This document shows positions 19,344-27,753 of a stretch of DNA of 38,772 nucleotides, piece by piece. Made by a program: the position numbers and the translations under genes. The first letter of the stretch is position 1. Every line of letters starts with the position of its first letter. The stretch is from a virus. Location: positions 1-38,772 of IMG/VR virus record IMGVR_UViG_3300010370_000084; one strand, given 5' to 3'. The notes under the pieces were generated by a model, which was not told the DNA's origin, made no database searches, and saw only the letters and a program-made list of their open reading frames with translations.

Positions 19344-19925
19344 ATGGAAGTCCCAGAAATCGAGGTTGACGTACCGTTCGTCCCGTATGTGCCGACCTTT
19401 GAGGATTTGCAGGCACGGGTTACTGCTGCGCTTCGAAGTGTTGAAGATGTATATCCAGACGGGCTTCCCGTCTCTGACGACAATATTCAAACTGCGCGAG
19501 CCGTGTTAGCGGGTGCCGTATCCCCCACTCCTGAAGTGCTTGCCGAGCCCGGCGTAGTAGTACATCTAAAAGCGATCCTTGATGAATACGACAAGGAAGT
19601 TGTGCAGTCTGCACAGCAGATACGCGCTTACGTCACCAATAAACTGATTCTTGACTCAACTCACCCAGACCCACGTGTGCGGTTAAAGTGTTATGAGATG
19701 CTGGGTAAGATTAGCGATGTTGGGTTGTTCACAGATAAGACTGAAGTAACCATGCGGCATCGGCCTACTGCCGAGCTAGAGCAGTTGTTGCGTGAACGCC
19801 TTGCAAAAACACTGGAAGCCGTGCCTGAAGCATTACCTGCCCCTGAAGTGCCAAACGTACCCGTGCCAGAGCTATCGCAATTTTTAGGTGAAGTCAGTGA
19901 GCGGTCTGAGCAAAGCGGAAGTTGA
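19344..19925 (+). CDS. Terminase small subunit
   Basis: 193 residues. Placed directly before, and overlapping, the large terminase gene. The helical central region (HLKAILDEYDKEVVQSAQQI, NKLILDSTHPDPRVRLKCYE) is the DNA-recognition and oligomer core expected for small terminases that form rings at the packaging site; DPRVRLKCYEMLGKI is typical. The N-terminus is acidic and proline-rich, the C-terminus proline- and glutamate-rich (VPEALPAPEVPNVPVPEL), probably the part that contacts the large subunit. The start is ATG 19344; GTG 19335 is in frame too, and neither has a clear ribosome site. The upstream repeat array may be its DNA target (inference). Confidence 0.78.
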   Translation: MEVPEIEVDVPFVPYVPTFEDLQARVTAALRSVEDVYPDGLPVSDDNIQTARAVLAGAVSPTPEVLAEPGVVVHLKAILDEYDKEVVQSAQQIRAYVTNKLILDSTHPDPRVRLKCYEMLGKISDVGLFTDKTEVTMRHRPTAELEQLLRERLAKTLEAVPEALPAPEVPNVPVPELSQFLGEVSERSEQSGS

Positions 19926-21465
19926 GCGCCTGCTGGCGGGGGTTAAGTCGATGTCCCAGCAGGACATGCTGGATACACTTGCGCTTTTGGAGGAACTTGA
20001 GCGTCGGAATCGGATAGCTCTGTGCCAGAACGACTTTTTAGCCTTCATAGCAGCAGTTGACTCCGCGTATAAGTTTGGAACCCACCTTAAAAAACTAGGT
20101 GGTCTGTTGATGGAGATCGAAAAAGGGCTAAAAGACAGGATCGCAGTATCCATGGCTCCGCGATTTGGCAAGTCTCAGATGATTTCTATCTATTACCCAG
20201 CGTGGTACCTGGGTAAACACCCCGATCACAAGATGATTTTGGCCTCGCATACGTCTGATTTGGCCGTTGATATGGCCCGGAAAGTGCGAAATTTGATGCA
20301 ATCTGACGTTTATATGGCCATTTTTCCTGGGGTTAATATCGCTGCAGACGCTAAAGCGGCTGGAAAGTGGAATACCACCAAGGGTGGCGAGGTGTTTGCC
20401 GTGGGTGTTGGGGGTGCGTTGGCTGGCCGTGGCGCACACTTGGCAATTGTCGATGACCCGCTTTCAGAACAAGACTTAAAGGCAGGCAATACAGCCTCTT
20501 TGGACACGGTTTATGAGTGGTTCCGTGCGGGTTTGCGTACACGTTTGATGCCGGGGGGCCGGATAGCGATATTACACACTCGCTGGCACCAACGGGACCT
20601 CATTGGGCGGCTAACTAAGGATGCCTTGCTAAATCCAGAGGCGGATCAGTACGAGATTTTTGAGTTTCCTGCCATTCTTACCAGTGCCAACCCTGCAGCA
20701 GACCCCACAGCCCCTGGGTATGATCCAGAAGCACCGCTAGAACTGCAGAAAAGTCTGTGGCCTGAGCAGTGGAGCTTGGAGAGTTTGCTGCGGACCAAGG
20801 CGTCCATGCCTGCGTGGCAGTGGAGTGCACAGTATCAGCAAGAGCCAACGTCGCAAGAGTCGGCGCTCATTAAGCGCGAGTACATCAAATGGTGGGAGAA
20901 AGAAGACCCGCCCGAGGTTGACTATATTGTGCAGTCTTGGGACACGGCGATGACGACTAAAGAGCGGTCTGACTATTCTGTGTGCCAGACGTGGGGGGTG
21001 TGGCAGAACGAAGATGGTGTGGATAATGTCATCTTGCTGAATCGCGTCAAGGGTAAGTACGAGTTTCCCGAACTAAAACAGCAGGCACTGCAGCAGTTTA
21101 AAGAGTGGCGTCCCGACACGCTCATCATAGAAACTAAAGCGTCAGGCCAGCCGCTCGTCGATGAGTTGCGGCGCTCAGGTATATATGTGCAGGAGTTCAG
21201 TCCGGGTAAAGGGCAGGATAAGATTGCGCGTGTCAATGCTATCAGTGATATGTTTGCAAGCGGGCAGGTTTGGTTCCCTGAGACACATTGGGCGACTGAG
21301 GTTGTAGAGGAGTTGGTTGCGTTTCCTGCAGGGGAGCACGACGATGATGTTGATGCCACATCACTGGCATTGGCACGGATACGCCGGGGTGGGCTGCTGC
21401 GGTTAAATTCTGACTATGAAGAGCCCGATGAGTTTTCTCGCCCACGACGCGGTGGGTATTACTGA
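19897..21465 (+). CDS. terL: Terminase large subunit
   Basis: 522 residues, the ATP-driven packaging motor and nuclease. Walker A APRFGKS at 87-93, Walker B IVDD near 184-187, then coupling motif HTRWH. The RNase H-like nuclease has SWDTA with D near 349, ETKASG with E near 412 and the acidic DDDVDA near 482-487, all three metal ligands present. The start GTG 19897 has AGGTGA at proper spacing; GTG 19888 is an alternative without it. It overlaps the small subunit by 29 bases, and the portal gene follows after 10 bases. Length and motifs are normal for the family, so it should be active. Confidence 0.95.
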   Translation: MSGLSKAEVERLLAGVKSMSQQDMLDTLALLEELERRNRIALCQNDFLAFIAAVDSAYKFGTHLKKLGGLLMEIEKGLKDRIAVSMAPRFGKSQMISIYYPAWYLGKHPDHKMILASHTSDLAVDMARKVRNLMQSDVYMAIFPGVNIAADAKAAGKWNTTKGGEVFAVGVGGALAGRGAHLAIVDDPLSEQDLKAGNTASLDTVYEWFRAGLRTRLMPGGRIAILHTRWHQRDLIGRLTKDALLNPEADQYEIFEFPAILTSANPAADPTAPGYDPEAPLELQKSLWPEQWSLESLLRTKASMPAWQWSAQYQQEPTSQESALIKREYIKWWEKEDPPEVDYIVQSWDTAMTTKERSDYSVCQTWGVWQNEDGVDNVILLNRVKGKYEFPELKQQALQQFKEWRPDTLIIETKASGQPLVDELRRSGIYVQEFSPGKGQDKIARVNAISDMFASGQVWFPETHWATEVVEELVAFPAGEHDDDVDATSLALARIRRGGLLRLNSDYEEPDEFSRPRRGGYY

Positions 21466-21475
21466 GTAAGGATAC

Positions 21476-23794
21476 ATGATGGCAACGAGCATGATGGACA
21501 AAGGCCTGTATCAGGCCCCCACCGGGTTGAGTCCCTTAGAGGATGAGCCCCTGGAGATTGACATCGTAGAACCCGAGATGGTGACGCTGGCTGACGGCAG
21601 TGTAGAGATTACGTTGATCCCTGAGCAGCAGGCCGCAGGGGGCGAGTTTAATGAAAACTTGGCTGATGTGCTGGATGAAGGTGAGTTGACTAAGCTGGCC
21701 TCTGAACTTATCGGGCTGGTGGATGCTGATATTAACGCACGTAAAGATTGGGCCGATACGTACGTGAAGGGGCTTGAGGTCCTTGGGTTTAAGTACGAAG
21801 AAAGAACGGAGCCTTGGGATGATGCGTGTGGTGTGTACTCCACACTGCTAGCGGAAGCTGCGATACGGTTCCAAGCAGAGACCATGGCTGAGACGTTCCC
21901 GGCGCAGGGGCCTGTGAAGACCAAGATTCTTGGGACTGTGACTAAAGAGAAAGAGCAAGCGGCTGAGCGCGTCAAAGCGGATATGAACTACCAGCTGACA
22001 GAGCGGATGGTTGAGTACCGCAACGAGCATGAACGGATGCTGTATAGCTTGGGGCTTGCGGGGTCTGCGTTTAAGAAGGTGTATTACGACCCAAGGCTTG
22101 GGCGGCAGGTGTCGATCTATATCCCCGCAGAAGATGTAATCGTGCCGTATGGCACCTCTCACTTGCAGACTGCTGAGCGCGTGACGCACATCATGCGTAA
22201 AACGAAGAATGAGCTTGAGCATCTGCAAGCGGCTGGGTTTTATAAAGATGTTGACCTTGGTGAGCCGGTGCAGTTTCATACGGACATTGAGAAAAAGAAA
22301 GCCGAGGAAGGTGGGTTCACGCTTCAGACCGATGATCGCTACGCGCTGTATGAAGTGCATGCCGAGTTGAAGATTGAAGGTGTGGACGACGAAGAAGAGT
22401 TACCGAAACCCTACGTGGTGACTATCGATAAGGGTACGACTAAGGTCTTGGCGATCCGTAGGAACTGGGACCCCACTGATAGCTTGCACCGTCTGCGTCA
22501 GCACTTCGTGCACTACGGCTATGTGCCTGGGTTTGGGTTCTATTGCTTGGGGCTTATTCATATTATTGGCGGGTATGCACGAGCAGGGACCAGCATCATT
22601 CGGCAACTCGTTGACGCAGGCACACTGAGTAACCTTCCTGGAGGTCTTAAAGCACGTGGGCTGCGAATCAAAGGCGATGACACGCCGATTGCGCCGGGTG
22701 AGTTTAGGGATGTGGATGTGCCGTCGGGCACGGTGCGCGACAACATTATGACCCTGCCGTACAAAGAGCCAAGCCAAGTGCTTGCGCAGTTGCTTGAACG
22801 AATTACCCAGGAAGGCCGCAGGCTGGGTGCGATATCTGACATGAATATTAGTGATATGTCAGCGCAGGCTCCGGTGGGTACGACGTTGGCTCTCTTGGAG
22901 CGTACTCTCAAGCCGATGACAGCGGTGCAGGCTCGCGTTCACTTTGCGATGAAGCAAGAGTTCAAGCTTCTAAAAGAGCTTATCGCTGAGTACGCTGATG
23001 AGCCGTATGACTACGTGCTTGAAGGTGTTGATCGACGGGCGCGTAGTGAAGACTATGCGATGGTTGAAGTTATTCCTGTAAGCGATCCCAACGCGAGCAC
23101 GATGGCGCAGCGGGTTGTGCAGTATCAAGCGGCGTTCCAGATGGCGCAGAGCGCCCCGCAGATTTATGATCTTCCTTACTTGCATCGACAGATGCTTGAG
23201 ACGCTGGGTATCAAACAGGCCGACAAGATTGTGCCGACGGCTGAAGATCAGAAGCCCCGCGATCCTGTGTCCGAGAACATGGGTGCGCTTACTGGTAAGC
23301 CCCTCAAAGCGTTCATCTACCAAGATCACGAAGCACACTTGGCGGCGCATCAGTCGTTCATGCAGGACCCGATGATCATGCAGGCGATTGGTCAGAATCC
23401 GATGACGCAGCAGATCATGGCATCGCTACAAGCTCATATTGCTGAACACCTTGGGTTTATGTATCGCAAGCAGATTGAAGAGCGTCTGGGTGTGCCGCTA
23501 CCCCCGCCCGAGGAGCAGTTGCCTGAAGAGGTTGAAGTTCAGCTTGCACGGTTGGTGGCTGACGCAGGCAAACAGTTGACTCAAATGCACCAGCAGCAGG
23601 CTGCGCAACAACAGGCTCAGCAGCAAGCACAAGACCCGCTGTTTCAGCTCCAGCAAGCGGAGCTTCAGGTTAAGCAAGCTGAGGTGCAGCGCAAAACTGC
23701 AAAGGATCAAGCCGATATTGCCATTGATGAGAAGAAACTTCAGCTCGAAGGACTGCGGCTGGCTGCGCAGGCTAACAAACCCGTTGGACGATAA
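21476..23794 (+). CDS. Portal protein
   Basis: 772 residues. The dodecameric portal ring at the packaging vertex. Length, position after the large terminase, and conserved stretches (EPWDDACGVYSTLLAEAAIR, MAETFP, HIIGGYARAGTSIIRQL, then DMSAQAPVGTTLALLER) mark the large portal family of podoviruses. The C-terminus is a long glutamine-rich coiled coil (QMHQQQAAQQQAQQQAQ and on to residue 765), like the barrel helix of P22-type portals that reaches into the capsid. AAGGATAC precedes ATG 21476. Confidence 0.9.
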   Translation: MMATSMMDKGLYQAPTGLSPLEDEPLEIDIVEPEMVTLADGSVEITLIPEQQAAGGEFNENLADVLDEGELTKLASELIGLVDADINARKDWADTYVKGLEVLGFKYEERTEPWDDACGVYSTLLAEAAIRFQAETMAETFPAQGPVKTKILGTVTKEKEQAAERVKADMNYQLTERMVEYRNEHERMLYSLGLAGSAFKKVYYDPRLGRQVSIYIPAEDVIVPYGTSHLQTAERVTHIMRKTKNELEHLQAAGFYKDVDLGEPVQFHTDIEKKKAEEGGFTLQTDDRYALYEVHAELKIEGVDDEEELPKPYVVTIDKGTTKVLAIRRNWDPTDSLHRLRQHFVHYGYVPGFGFYCLGLIHIIGGYARAGTSIIRQLVDAGTLSNLPGGLKARGLRIKGDDTPIAPGEFRDVDVPSGTVRDNIMTLPYKEPSQVLAQLLERITQEGRRLGAISDMNISDMSAQAPVGTTLALLERTLKPMTAVQARVHFAMKQEFKLLKELIAEYADEPYDYVLEGVDRRARSEDYAMVEVIPVSDPNASTMAQRVVQYQAAFQMAQSAPQIYDLPYLHRQMLETLGIKQADKIVPTAEDQKPRDPVSENMGALTGKPLKAFIYQDHEAHLAAHQSFMQDPMIMQAIGQNPMTQQIMASLQAHIAEHLGFMYRKQIEERLGVPLPPPEEQLPEEVEVQLARLVADAGKQLTQMHQQQAAQQQAQQQAQDPLFQLQQAELQVKQAEVQRKTAKDQADIAIDEKKLQLEGLRLAAQANKPVGR

Positions 23795-23796
23795 CC

Positions 23797-23994
23797 ATGG
23801 CCAAAACCGTCTTTGACGTGCTGTTTGAAAAAATCGCTGCCCATAAACAGGCAGTTGCTGACTCGCTTGTATCCGGTGCAGGTAAAGACTACGCCGAATA
23901 CCGAGAACTGTGTGGCTTGATTCGAGGACTAGAGACCGCACAGCGTGAAATACAAGACCTCGCGCAAAACTACCTGGATGATACCAATGAGTGA
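23797..23994 (+). CDS. Small helical protein between portal and co-chaperonin
   Basis: 65 residues, helical (VFDVLFEKIAAHKQAVADSL, YRELCGLIRGLETAQREI). Begins two bases after the portal stop and ends overlapping the next start by 8 bases. Small proteins of this sort at this position are usual in related phages, but the function is unknown; a head-completion or scaffold-linked role is possible. Confidence 0.65.
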   Translation: MAKTVFDVLFEKIAAHKQAVADSLVSGAGKDYAEYRELCGLIRGLETAQREIQDLAQNYLDDTNE

Positions 23995-24352
23995 ACCTCA
24001 AATCACTGATGCTGATTTTGAAGCTCAGTTGCCCAAACCGGTGGGATACCACCTGCTGATTGCGTTGCCGAAGGTTGAAGAAACATTTGAATCAGGGATT
24101 GTTAAGGCCGACCAGACCAAGCATGCAGAAACAGTGCTCTCTATGATGGGCGCGGTGCTGGATATGGGTGACCAAGCCTACTCTGATCCCGAGAGATTTC
24201 CGAATGGCCCATGGTGCAAGACTGGCGACTTCGTGATGTTTCGCCCCAACTCGGGTACCCGCTTCAAAGTTAATGGCCGTGAATACCGGCTGCTAAACGA
24301 CGACAGCATTGAAGCGATTGTTGCTGATCCGCGTGGCGTTACGCGAGCATGA
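23987..24352 (+). CDS. GroES-like co-chaperonin
   Basis: 121 residues from ATG 23987; the frame opens at 23945, but there it shadows the upstream gene. The GroES fold is visible: PKPVGYHLLIALPKVEE as the first strand, an insertion with GAVLDMG, GPWCKTGDFVMF, and the end EYRLLNDDSIEAIVAD, equal to the last strands of Cpn10. Phages such as T4 (gp31) carry a co-chaperonin so that host GroEL can fold the large capsid protein; the same is inferred here, and it lies five genes before the capsid gene. The mobile loop is less clear (EETFESGIVKADQTKH). Confidence 0.75.
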   Translation: MSEPQITDADFEAQLPKPVGYHLLIALPKVEETFESGIVKADQTKHAETVLSMMGAVLDMGDQAYSDPERFPNGPWCKTGDFVMFRPNSGTRFKVNGREYRLLNDDSIEAIVADPRGVTRA

Positions 24353-24360
24353 GGTGAAAT

Positions 24361-25410
24361 ATGCCATTCCAAAAAGTTGAGTTTGAGTTTCCCGACCCCG
24401 ACAAGCCCGAAGAAAAGGGCACTGTCGAAGTGGAAGTAAGCTCGGCTGAAAACGTCTTAGACGTTGAGCCAAAAGAAAAACCCAAGGCTGAGCCCGCACC
24501 GGCCCCAGCGCCTGAAGCTAAAGCTGCTGAGGTTGAAATTGAGGTGGTGGACGATACGCCACCCAAAGACCGTGGGCGAAAACCAACTGAGCCTCCCTCG
24601 GAGGTGACAGATTCTGAACTGGAAGAGTATTCAGATAAAGTCCAGAAGCGCATCAAGCAGTTCTCCAAGGGCTATCACGACGAGCGCAGACGGGCTGAGT
24701 CCGCACAGCGAGAGCGTGAAGAAGCTATTCGCCTAGCGCAAAAGCTTATTGAGGAGAATAAGCGGCTACAAGAGGCACAAACCAAAAGCCATGCGGCACT
24801 GCTTGAACAAGCCAAAGCACGGACTGCAGCGGAGTTGGAACAGGCTAAACGAGCTTATAAAGAGGCTTATGAGTCAGGTGATGCCGATAAGGTTGTTGCT
24901 GCCCAAGAAGCGCTGACCACTGCCAAGATTCGTGCAGATAAAGTGGCTAACTTTAAACCAGCCGCTTTACAACCTGCTAAAACTGTTGTACAAACCGAAT
25001 CTGAACCTACACCCGCCCCAGCACCGGTTGTTGATCAAAGGGCCGTGGAGTGGCAAAAAGCCAATTCATGGTTTGGCGATGATGACGAAATGACGAGCTT
25101 TGCGCTGGGGTTGCACCAGAAGCTTGTCAAAGAAGGCGTCGATACTCGAAGCGACGAATACTACGAGCGGATTAACCGCCGTATGCGCGAAGTCTTCCCA
25201 CAGCAGTTTGAAGACGACGAAGAAGTACCTACTAAACCGGCCACCAAGCCGAGCAAAAAAGCCAACGTCGTAGCCCCCGCTACGCGCAGTACCGCCCCTA
25301 AAAAGGTTGTGCTAACGCAAACCCAAGTAGCACTTGCGAAACGGTTGGGTGTTCCGTTGGAACTTTACGCCCAAAAGGTTGCTGAACAAATGAGGAATCA
25401 AAATGGCTGA
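24361..25410 (+). CDS. Head scaffolding protein
   Basis: 349 residues with a typical scaffold plan: an acidic N-terminus, a proline/alanine/glutamate linker (AEPAPAPAPEAKAAEVEI), a long coiled coil (about residues 75-200, with EEAIRLAQKLIEENKRLQEA), another proline linker and a basic C-terminal helix (LAKRLGVPLELYAQKVAEQM). In such proteins the C-terminal helix binds the capsid protein during procapsid assembly. It stands between the portal and capsid genes, where scaffolds belong. No protease motif seen. Confidence 0.75.
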   Translation: MPFQKVEFEFPDPDKPEEKGTVEVEVSSAENVLDVEPKEKPKAEPAPAPAPEAKAAEVEIEVVDDTPPKDRGRKPTEPPSEVTDSELEEYSDKVQKRIKQFSKGYHDERRRAESAQREREEAIRLAQKLIEENKRLQEAQTKSHAALLEQAKARTAAELEQAKRAYKEAYESGDADKVVAAQEALTTAKIRADKVANFKPAALQPAKTVVQTESEPTPAPAPVVDQRAVEWQKANSWFGDDDEMTSFALGLHQKLVKEGVDTRSDEYYERINRRMREVFPQQFEDDEEVPTKPATKPSKKANVVAPATRSTAPKKVVLTQTQVALAKRLGVPLELYAQKVAEQMRNQNG

Positions 25411-25852
25411 GAACCGCACTGATCGTGAATTGACCACCCGTGACCGCACTGCCCGCCGCAAGTCTTGGGCTCGTCCTGAGCTGCTGCCAACTCCGAACCC
25501 GGAGCCTGGGTATGAGTTTCATTGGGTACGTGTCAGTACCATGGGTCAGGCTGATCCCATGAATGTCTCCTCAAAACTTCGTGAAGGTTGGGAACCTGTT
25601 AAAGCTTCTGATCATCCAGAGATTGTTACGATGGGCGTTGAAAATGATCGCTTCAAAGATAACATCGTCATTGGTGGTTTGATGCTGTGCAAGACCCCGA
25701 CCGAATTTGTTGAAGACCGCAATCAATACTTCCAGCAGCAAGCTGATGCACAAATGAATGCGGTTGACAATAACTTTATGCGCGAGAATGACCCGCGTAT
25801 GCCGCTCTTTAGGGAGCGTAGTACCAAGGTCACTTTCGGTTCAGGTTCATAA
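25403..25852 (+). CDS. Conserved structural or assembly protein upstream of capsid
   Basis: 149 residues. The conserved core has GYEFHWVRVSTMGQADPMNV, KLREGWEPVKASDHPEI and IGGLMLCKTP, ending in a helical QMNAVDNNFMREND. It is a known companion of capsid genes in related phages; its function has not been established to my knowledge. Overlaps the scaffold end by 8 bases, AT-rich gap and GGAG before the next gene. Confidence 0.68.
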   Translation: MAENRTDRELTTRDRTARRKSWARPELLPTPNPEPGYEFHWVRVSTMGQADPMNVSSKLREGWEPVKASDHPEIVTMGVENDRFKDNIVIGGLMLCKTPTEFVEDRNQYFQQQADAQMNAVDNNFMRENDPRMPLFRERSTKVTFGSGS

Positions 25853-25866
25853 TTTAGGAGTCTCAA

Positions 25867-26697
25867 ATGGCTTACCCCACTGTTGACAAGCCCTACGGGC
25901 TAAAGCCGATCAATTTGATCGGTGGTCAGGTGTTCGCGGGCTCTACGCGGATGTACAACATCACCTACGCGTACGCTACGGACATTTTCTACGGCGACTT
26001 CGTCGCCCTCGTGCGTGGCAATCTGGAGCGCATCAGTGTTACCGCAGGCGCTGCTGGTACTCTGGTCGGCATCTTCCTGGGTTGTTCGTACACTAACCCC
26101 ACGACCAAGCAGAAGCAATTCTCGCAGTATTGGCCCGCTTCCACGGCGGCTGGTGATGCGGTTGCGTATGTTTGCGATGATCCTGATACGGTCTTCCAAG
26201 CGGCTATCTGTTCGTCTGGTACCACGATTGCCTCTGGCGCTCGTGCCTTGATTGGCCAGAACCTTGAGTGCTTGAATAACTCTGGTGATGCCAATACTGG
26301 CAACTCGCGTAACGCTCTCCTGGCTCCGACCGACACCCCGTTGACGACCGCCACGTTCCCGATCCGTGTGATTGGTGTTGTGCCTGAGACCGCTGTGTCG
26401 CTAGGTACCGCGACGTTCACCAGCATTGCTACCGCAACGATTACCTGCTCGGCGCTTCCGTTTGCGCTGCCTGTAGGTACTGATGTAGGCTCGATTGCTT
26501 CGAACGGCCAGTACATCCCCTCGGGTTCGTTTGTGGACACCGCTGCCGCTGCTGGTGCGACGACTGTTGTTCTGAATCAAGCGCCGGTTGCTGCGTTCGC
26601 TTCTAGCGCGACGTTGGTGTTTACTCAGTACCCCGAGCTGTTGGTTAAGCTCAACTTTGGCCAGCATGAGTATTACGCTGGTCTCGCTACGGCCTAA
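25867..26697 (+). CDS. Virion structural protein, probable head decoration
   Basis: 276 residues. Starts PTVDKPYGLKPINLIGGQVF, then beta-rich and rich in Ala, Thr, Gly and Ser, with few charges, as decoration and head-fibre proteins are. The ribosome site TTTAGGAG lies upstream. It stands directly before the major capsid gene. Exact role (cement, spike or fibre) is not visible from sequence. Confidence 0.65.
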   Translation: MAYPTVDKPYGLKPINLIGGQVFAGSTRMYNITYAYATDIFYGDFVALVRGNLERISVTAGAAGTLVGIFLGCSYTNPTTKQKQFSQYWPASTAAGDAVAYVCDDPDTVFQAAICSSGTTIASGARALIGQNLECLNNSGDANTGNSRNALLAPTDTPLTTATFPIRVIGVVPETAVSLGTATFTSIATATITCSALPFALPVGTDVGSIASNGQYIPSGSFVDTAAAAGATTVVLNQAPVAAFASSATLVFTQYPELLVKLNFGQHEYYAGLATA

Positions 26698-26709
26698 AGG
26701 AGTTAAATC

Positions 26710-27618
26710 ATGGCTATTTCACGTGCCCAACTACTGAAAGAACTCCTCCCAGGGCTTAATGCGCTGTTCGGTATGGAGTACAAGCGTTACGGCGAAGAGC
26801 ACAAAGAGATTTTCGAAACCGAAACCTCTGAGCGTTCGTTCGAAGAGGAAACCAAACTGTCTGGCTTCTCCGCCGCTCCGGTGAAGAACGAGGGCAGCGC
26901 GATTGCCTACGATAACGCGCAAGAAGCTTGGACCGCTCGCTACAACCACGAAACCATTGCGATGGGTTTCTCGCTGACCGAAGAGGCCATCGAGGATAAC
27001 CTGTACGACAGTCTGTCGTCCCGGTATACCAAAGCTCTGGCTCGTGCTATGGCGTACACCAAGCAAGTCAAAGCTGCGTCTATCCTGAACAACGGTTTTA
27101 GCTCCGCTGTGACCTACGGCGACGGCCAAGCTCTGTTCTCGACGGCGCATCCTCTGGTGTCTGGTGGTACCAACAGCAACCGTCCTGCGGTTGCCGCTGA
27201 CCTGAATGAAACCTCCCTTGAGGCGGCTGTTATTCAGATCGCTGGTTGGACCGATGAGCGTGGCTTGCTGATCGCTGCTAAGCCCCGCAAGCTGGTTGTG
27301 CCTCCGGCACTGATGTTCGTTGCAACCCGTCTGTTGGAGACTGAACTCCGCGTGGCGACCGCTGACAACGACATCAACGCGCTGAAGAACAACGGCTCCA
27401 TCCCTGAAGGCTATACGGTTAATCACTATTTGACCGATACCAATGCTTGGTTCCTCTTGACGGACGTTCCTAACGGGCTCAAGCACTTCGTGCGTACGCC
27501 TCTGCAGACTTCCATGGATGCGGACTTTGACACAGGTAACTCAAGGTACAAGAGCCGCGAAAGGTACAGCTTCGGCGTCTCTGATCCGTTGGGCGCATAT
27601 GGCTCACCGGGCGCGTAA
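26710..27618 (+). CDS. Major capsid protein (Mu gpT-like, HK97 fold)
   Basis: 302 residues. The plan is that of gpT-type capsid proteins: an N-terminal helical arm (LKELLPGLNALFGMEYKRYG), E-loop region with FSAAPVKNEG, GFSLTEEAIED, the P-domain helix AMAYTKQVKAASILNNGF, FSTAHPLVSGG, PRKLVVPPAL, and DPLGAYGSPGA at the end. AAGGAG precedes ATG 26710. No obvious N-terminal delta domain, matching a separate scaffold gene. A strong terminator follows within 40 bases, separating it from a homing endonuclease gene. Confidence 0.88.
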   Translation: MAISRAQLLKELLPGLNALFGMEYKRYGEEHKEIFETETSERSFEEETKLSGFSAAPVKNEGSAIAYDNAQEAWTARYNHETIAMGFSLTEEAIEDNLYDSLSSRYTKALARAMAYTKQVKAASILNNGFSSAVTYGDGQALFSTAHPLVSGGTNSNRPAVAADLNETSLEAAVIQIAGWTDERGLLIAAKPRKLVVPPALMFVATRLLETELRVATADNDINALKNNGSIPEGYTVNHYLTDTNAWFLLTDVPNGLKHFVRTPLQTSMDADFDTGNSRYKSRERYSFGVSDPLGAYGSPGA

Positions 27619-27652
27619 ACGCAAGTAAATCAAGCACTTAGCTTGATTGAGA

Positions 27653-27674
27653 GGGGCCTTCGGGCCCCTTTTTT
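27653..27674 (+). terminator. Rho-independent terminator after capsid gene
   Basis: GGGGCC/GGCCCC stem with TTCG loop and six T. A second, A/T-richer hairpin (AATCAAG/CTTGATT) precedes it at 27628-27649. Together they should set a high, separate level for capsid mRNA. Confidence 0.9.
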
Positions 27675-27692
27675 ACGTGGTTTAATCACTAC

Positions 27693-27721
27693 TTGACACC
27701 CTCTTCTCATATCCGTAAGAT
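27693..27721 (+). promoter_or_regulatory. Sigma70-type promoter of the endonuclease gene
   Basis: TTGACA (27693-27698), 17-base spacer, TAAGAT (27716-27721). Lies between the capsid terminator and the homing endonuclease start at 27754, giving the endonuclease its own promoter. Confidence 0.75.
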
Positions 27722-27753
27722 AGTGACATTCGATCACTACAGGGGGCTCCAAA

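Noticed and set aside
26731-27486. 251-codon minus-strand frame opposite the capsid gene
   Set aside because: Shadow of a strongly coding plus-strand gene; no start signal, arginine-rich low-complexity product.
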